The notes under the pieces: model-generated
The model's input: only the letters and a program-made list of their open reading frames with translations
Told to the model about the DNA's origin: nothing
Database searches by the model: none
Part shown: positions 33,402 to 36,548 of the stretch, piece by piece
Layout: each line of letters starts with the position of its first letter
Numbering within the stretch: the stretch's first letter is position 1
Assembly (NCBI GenBank): GCA_036510515.1
Contig: DATCDS010000035.1
Location: 1 to 36,548, forward strand
Length of the DNA stretch: 36,548 bases
Reading direction: 5' to 3'
Source of the DNA: JALYSX01 sp036510515
GTDB lineage: Bacteria > Vulcanimicrobiota > Vulcanimicrobiia > Vulcanimicrobiales > Vulcanimicrobiaceae
Made by a program: the position numbers and the translations under genes

Positions 33402-36059
33402 ATGCCGATGAACGGCATCGTTCCTCTCCGCGACCCCTTCGTGGGGCGCGCCGGGGAGCTCGCGGCCCTGTGCGAGGCATTCGATCGCGCGGCGTCAGGA
33501 CGCACGACGATGGTTGCTGTCGTCGGAGAGGTGGGAATCGGCCGAAGCCGCCTTATCGCCGAGCTGCTGACAAGCACGGGCGGGCGCGCCGGAGGCAGCG
33601 CCATCGGGCCCTGTCTCGAACGCGTCCGTACGCCGTTTCTTCCGCTCATTGAGGTATTACGCGGCGTCGGCCTGGGCGGGGATGTCGACCGCATCTTGCC
33701 CGATGACGACATCGCCGCAAGCGATCCGACGAACGAGCGGCTGATCCGCCGCTACCACGACATTGCGCGGCTTCTCCTTGGGGCACAACGCGGCCATCCG
33801 TATGTCGTTGCTATCGAGGACGCGCAGTGGGCCGACGCCGCAACGATTGGACTCTTGGAATATCTTGCGATTGCCCGCTTGAACGGACCGCTGTTGATTT
33901 TGCTCACCCTCCAATCCGACGCGATCGAGCCAAATGGCACGTTTGCTGCTGCGCATGCGCGCATGCGCAGCAGCGGTCTGATGACGATCCGACTGAGCGC
34001 CCTCAGCCACGCCGAAGCCGGCGAACTGATTGCTGCTTCTTCGCCCGTGCTGTTACCGCGCGCAACCGCAGAACGAATCAAGGATCTGGGCGAAGGGCAT
34101 CCCCTCTTTATCAAAGAGCTGCTGCGCACCGCGATCGACGCCGGGCATGACGTCTTGACGCAGCCGGCATTCTCCTCGATTCGGTCGATCGTCCTTGGTC
34201 GCTTCTACGAACTGAGCGACGCGGACCAACGCGTGCTGCATTGCGCCTCGGCGGTGGGCCGGGTCTTCGATCCGCGCCTCGTCGCGGCGCTGCTTGACCG
34301 ATCGCTGTCGGACATTCTCGCTGCGCTTCGCCGCGCGCGCAATCTGCAACTTGTACGAGAGCAGCCAATCCGGAATAGCGATGCTATCGCGTTCACGAAG
34401 GCACTTTTCTGCGACATCATCTATCGCGAGCTTCTCAATGCTGAAGCAAGAACCTTGCACGCGAAGATCGCGCAAGCGCTGGAAGACGCCCCATCGCGAA
34501 GCGCATCCGACCTTGCGTATCATTGGTCGGCGGCCGGCGATGCAGTCAAGGCTCTGCGCTACAACGAGATTGCTGCCGATGATGCCGCTGTGCTCGCCGC
34601 ATACGAAGATGCCGCCAGATATTACGACGAGGCATTGCGCGGGGTACAGAACGGAACGCACGCCTACGCCGCATTGGCCGAGAAGCGCGCCTACGCTGCG
34701 TATGCGGCAGGCGTGGCGGAGCGCACCGATGAGCTTTTCTCCGACGCGCTCAACGTGTACGAAGCGCTAGGCGACCGCAGCAAAGTGATCCGCATGCAGA
34801 TATTCCTCTCGCGGCAGTCTTGGACCGATGGAGAAACGGAGCGCGGATATCAGCATGCGCTCCGTGCCGTCGAGCTCATCGGCGAGAGCGACCCAACTGC
34901 TCGTGATTTCGCCTTGGCGATGGCCGCTTCGTATGCGGTGCACTTGGGTAGGACCGACGAGGCGCTGGACCTCGTTTCCCGCGGGGGAACGACGCCCGAT
35001 CCGGACATCGAGGCGCGCCGACTCGACACTCTGGCGCTCGTGCACGCCCGGCGCGGCGAACGGGTCGCTGCATTCGAAGCGCTGGGGCACGCACAAGCGG
35101 CCGCAGACGCCGTTGGCGACCCCGACCTCGTGGTGCGGGTCTACAGCAACAGCGCCGATATCGCTACGCTCTTCGGCGCTGCTGCCGACACCCTGCGCTG
35201 GTGGGAGCATGCCGTCGCTTCCGCACAGAACGGCAAGTACATCGGGCGCATGGCATACGCTGCGCTCGGTCATGCCCTAGCCCTTATCGGCGTCGGCGAC
35301 CTCGCGCGTGCTCAAGAACTCTATACGCTCGCGATCGGCACCGGCGTTACCAACGCAGCCGTCTCGATGCTGGCCGTTTCGGCGGGCGCTCTGCTCCGCG
35401 CGTACGGGATCCGCAGCGGCGCACCGCCGCTCTCCGAGGACGAAGCGCTCGGCATGGCGATCCGGTCGGGCGAGTCGCTGCGAATCGGGCAGGTCGGTGC
35501 AGCTCTGGCATCGGCGGCGATCGTCGAGGAGCGCCTCGGCGATGCTCGCACGATTCTATCACGCGCGGTCGAAGCTCTCGATACGGCAGCGTTTGCAGAA
35601 GAGTTGCTCACCCTGGCAGGCATCTTCTCCGAGACCGACGTGCGGCGTACTGCCCGTACGATGCTTGAGGTGCTCGGCAGGCGCGTCGATAACGTCCTTG
35701 CGCGTGCGGGATACGAGACGCTACTCGCTCTCGATCGTCATGGATCCGCGCGCCCGGCTGCCCTACGCGCGGTCGCGGCGCGCTTGCACGATCTGCGCCG
35801 CGCGCAACTGGAGCATTTCGTGACGGCGCTTGCCGAAGGCAGCGTACCAAAGCCGCTGCGTCACGGTTCCGCGCTGACGTCCCGCGAACGCGAAATAGCG
35901 GGATTCGTCGCAGATGGCCGATCCAACCGCAATATCGCAGAGCACCTCGGGATCAGCGAACGCACGGTGGAACATCACGTCAGTTCCCTCCTCAGCCGCC
36001 TCGGCCTACGTTCGCGCCTCTTCATCACGCAAGATCTGCTCGACTCCGCAAACTCGTAG
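33402..36059 (+). CDS. LAL-type LuxR-family transcriptional regulator with AAA ATPase domain
   Basis: An 885-residue cytosolic regulator. An N-terminal AAA/STAND-type ATPase domain (about 10-280) has Walker A GEVGIGRSRL, in which the usual Lys is Arg, and Walker B VAIEDAQWAD. A helical TPR-like region follows (about 370-800), and a C-terminal LuxR/GerE HTH (about 828-880: LTSREREIAGFVADGRSNRN, AEHLGISERTVEHHVSSLLS). LAL proteins gather effector signals through the middle region and activate nearby operons, here most likely the divergent asparaginase-receptor operon. ATG 33402 is favoured by GGGA five bases upstream; ATG 33384 and 33363 are in frame. Confidence 0.88.
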   Translation: MPMNGIVPLRDPFVGRAGELAALCEAFDRAASGRTTMVAVVGEVGIGRSRLIAELLTSTGGRAGGSAIGPCLERVRTPFLPLIEVLRGVGLGGDVDRILPDDDIAASDPTNERLIRRYHDIARLLLGAQRGHPYVVAIEDAQWADAATIGLLEYLAIARLNGPLLILLTLQSDAIEPNGTFAAAHARMRSSGLMTIRLSALSHAEAGELIAASSPVLLPRATAERIKDLGEGHPLFIKELLRTAIDAGHDVLTQPAFSSIRSIVLGRFYELSDADQRVLHCASAVGRVFDPRLVAALLDRSLSDILAALRRARNLQLVREQPIRNSDAIAFTKALFCDIIYRELLNAEARTLHAKIAQALEDAPSRSASDLAYHWSAAGDAVKALRYNEIAADDAAVLAAYEDAARYYDEALRGVQNGTHAYAALAEKRAYAAYAAGVAERTDELFSDALNVYEALGDRSKVIRMQIFLSRQSWTDGETERGYQHALRAVELIGESDPTARDFALAMAASYAVHLGRTDEALDLVSRGGTTPDPDIEARRLDTLALVHARRGERVAAFEALGHAQAAADAVGDPDLVVRVYSNSADIATLFGAAADTLRWWEHAVASAQNGKYIGRMAYAALGHALALIGVGDLARAQELYTLAIGTGVTNAAVSMLAVSAGALLRAYGIRSGAPPLSEDEALGMAIRSGESLRIGQVGAALASAAIVEERLGDARTILSRAVEALDTAAFAEELLTLAGIFSETDVRRTARTMLEVLGRRVDNVLARAGYETLLALDRHGSARPAALRAVAARLHDLRRAQLEHFVTALAEGSVPKPLRHGSALTSREREIAGFVADGRSNRNIAEHLGISERTVEHHVSSLLSRLGLRSRLFITQDLLDSANS

Positions 36060-36069
36060 AAACGCCGCG

Positions 36070-36548
36070 CTACGCTTTCCATAAGAGAATGATGTCGACG
36101 ATCTCGCCGATATCGCGATCGGCGGTGACGTTCATGGAGATCGCGCCGGCGTTGCGCGCGGCTTCGGCGTCGGTGGGTTTGTCGCCGACCATGACGCAGC
36201 GGGCCACGTTGACGCGCAGCGCGTGGGCGGCGTCGAGAATTAACCTGGGTTTGGGTTTGCGGCAATCGCAATCGTCGTCGGGGGCGTGCGGGCAGACGAA
36301 CCAGCCGGCGAACGGGCCGAGCAGTTCCTCGACGCGGCGGTTGACGGCGTCGACTTGGGTCGCGGTGATCAACCCTCTCCCGACGCCGCTTTGATTGCTC
36401 ACGACCGCTAGCGGAATGCCCGCGCTGCGTAAACGGTCGAGCGCGGTTTTGACGCCGGGCAGCGGCACGACGCGCGCGGGATCGCCGTTGTAGGGCACGT
36501 CTTCGATCAGCGTTTCGTCGCGATCGAAGAGTACGGCCTCAATCGCGC
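36070..36548 (-). CDS. HAD-family phosphatase, GmhB/HisB-N type (partial, 5' end outside window)
   Basis: The frame is open to the right edge, giving about 159 residues without the true start. Motif I is AVLFDRDETLIEDVP at the edge. Motif II lies in VVSNQSGVGRG and motif III/IV in RKPKPRLILDAA and MVGDKPTDAEAA. The CPHAPDDDCDCRKPKP block is the zinc-binding loop of D-glycero-D-manno-heptose 1,7-bisphosphate 7-phosphatases, so a role in heptose synthesis for lipopolysaccharide or glycans is likely. GTG 36498 would skip motif I and cannot be the start. It is convergent with the LAL regulator gene, ten bases apart. Confidence 0.85.
   Translation of the reverse strand, partial: AIEAVLFDRDETLIEDVPYNGDPARVVPLPGVKTALDRLRSAGIPLAVVSNQSGVGRGLITATQVDAVNRRVEELLGPFAGWFVCPHAPDDDCDCRKPKPRLILDAAHALRVNVARCVMVGDKPTDAEAARNAGAISMNVTADRDIGEIVDIILLWKA

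Overview
The window is GC-rich, densely coded and comes from a diderm bacterium. The diderm reading rests on a TonB-dependent outer-membrane receptor, a lytic transglycosylase, a CreD-like inner-membrane protein and a GmhB-like heptose phosphatase. The mix of serine carboxypeptidases, a sortilin-type propeller protein, a TonB receptor with a carboxypeptidase-regulatory-like domain and large ATP-binding LuxR regulators would fit a soil lineage such as Candidatus Eremiobacterota/Vulcanimicrobiota or Acidobacteriota. That placement is inference; no rRNA or other phylogenetic marker is present. I see no tRNA, rRNA, CRISPR array, transposase or integrase.

Left part (1-3101): a PDZ plus multi-membrane-span protein cut by the left edge, a PLP-dependent cysteine synthase, and a divergent MPPED-type metallophosphoesterase. 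Next, 3154-9787 is an all-minus-strand accessory island and the most unusual stretch. In transcription order it holds a small ORF broken by an in-frame amber codon; a regulator built of five LuxR/GerE-like helix-turn-helix units and nothing else; a TOTE-type primase-helicase with a C-terminal BLES03/DUF1917-like domain, split by a one-base frameshift; and a compact cassette of GHKL ATPase with an N-terminal STAS-like domain, a small STAS-like (DUF4325) protein and a PIN nuclease. I read it as a candidate conflict/defence island. The right-hand neighbours of the cassette, the repeat-like sequence at the PIN stop codon and the apparently AT-richer composition of the PIN end fit horizontal acquisition.

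Middle part (9895-25889): mostly envelope, secreted and stress genes. These are a CreD-like membrane protein behind two tandem palindromic operators, a thioredoxin-type glutathione peroxidase, small zinc-ribbon-like proteins, an S41-type protease, a GH18-like lipoprotein, a coiled-coil-less GreA/GreB-family protein, an exported OB-like protein, a serine hydrolase, a 1039-residue sortilin-type beta-propeller protein, two tandem S10 serine carboxypeptidases, a fluoride-riboswitch-controlled DUF190-crcB pair and a lytic transglycosylase. A hairpin-forming dispersed repeat occurs at 17391-17434 and as a large inverted pair at 23918-24026.

Right part (25893-36548): a tight four-gene minus-strand operon of ReAV-type asparaginase, TonB-dependent receptor, secreted BNR-repeat protein and an orphan family-5 peptide-binding lipoprotein. 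It is divergent from a LAL-type LuxR regulator whose Walker A lysine is replaced by arginine. The layout suggests a regulated locus for capturing and breaking down a peptide or glycopeptide substrate. A HAD phosphatase of the GmhB type is cut by the right edge.
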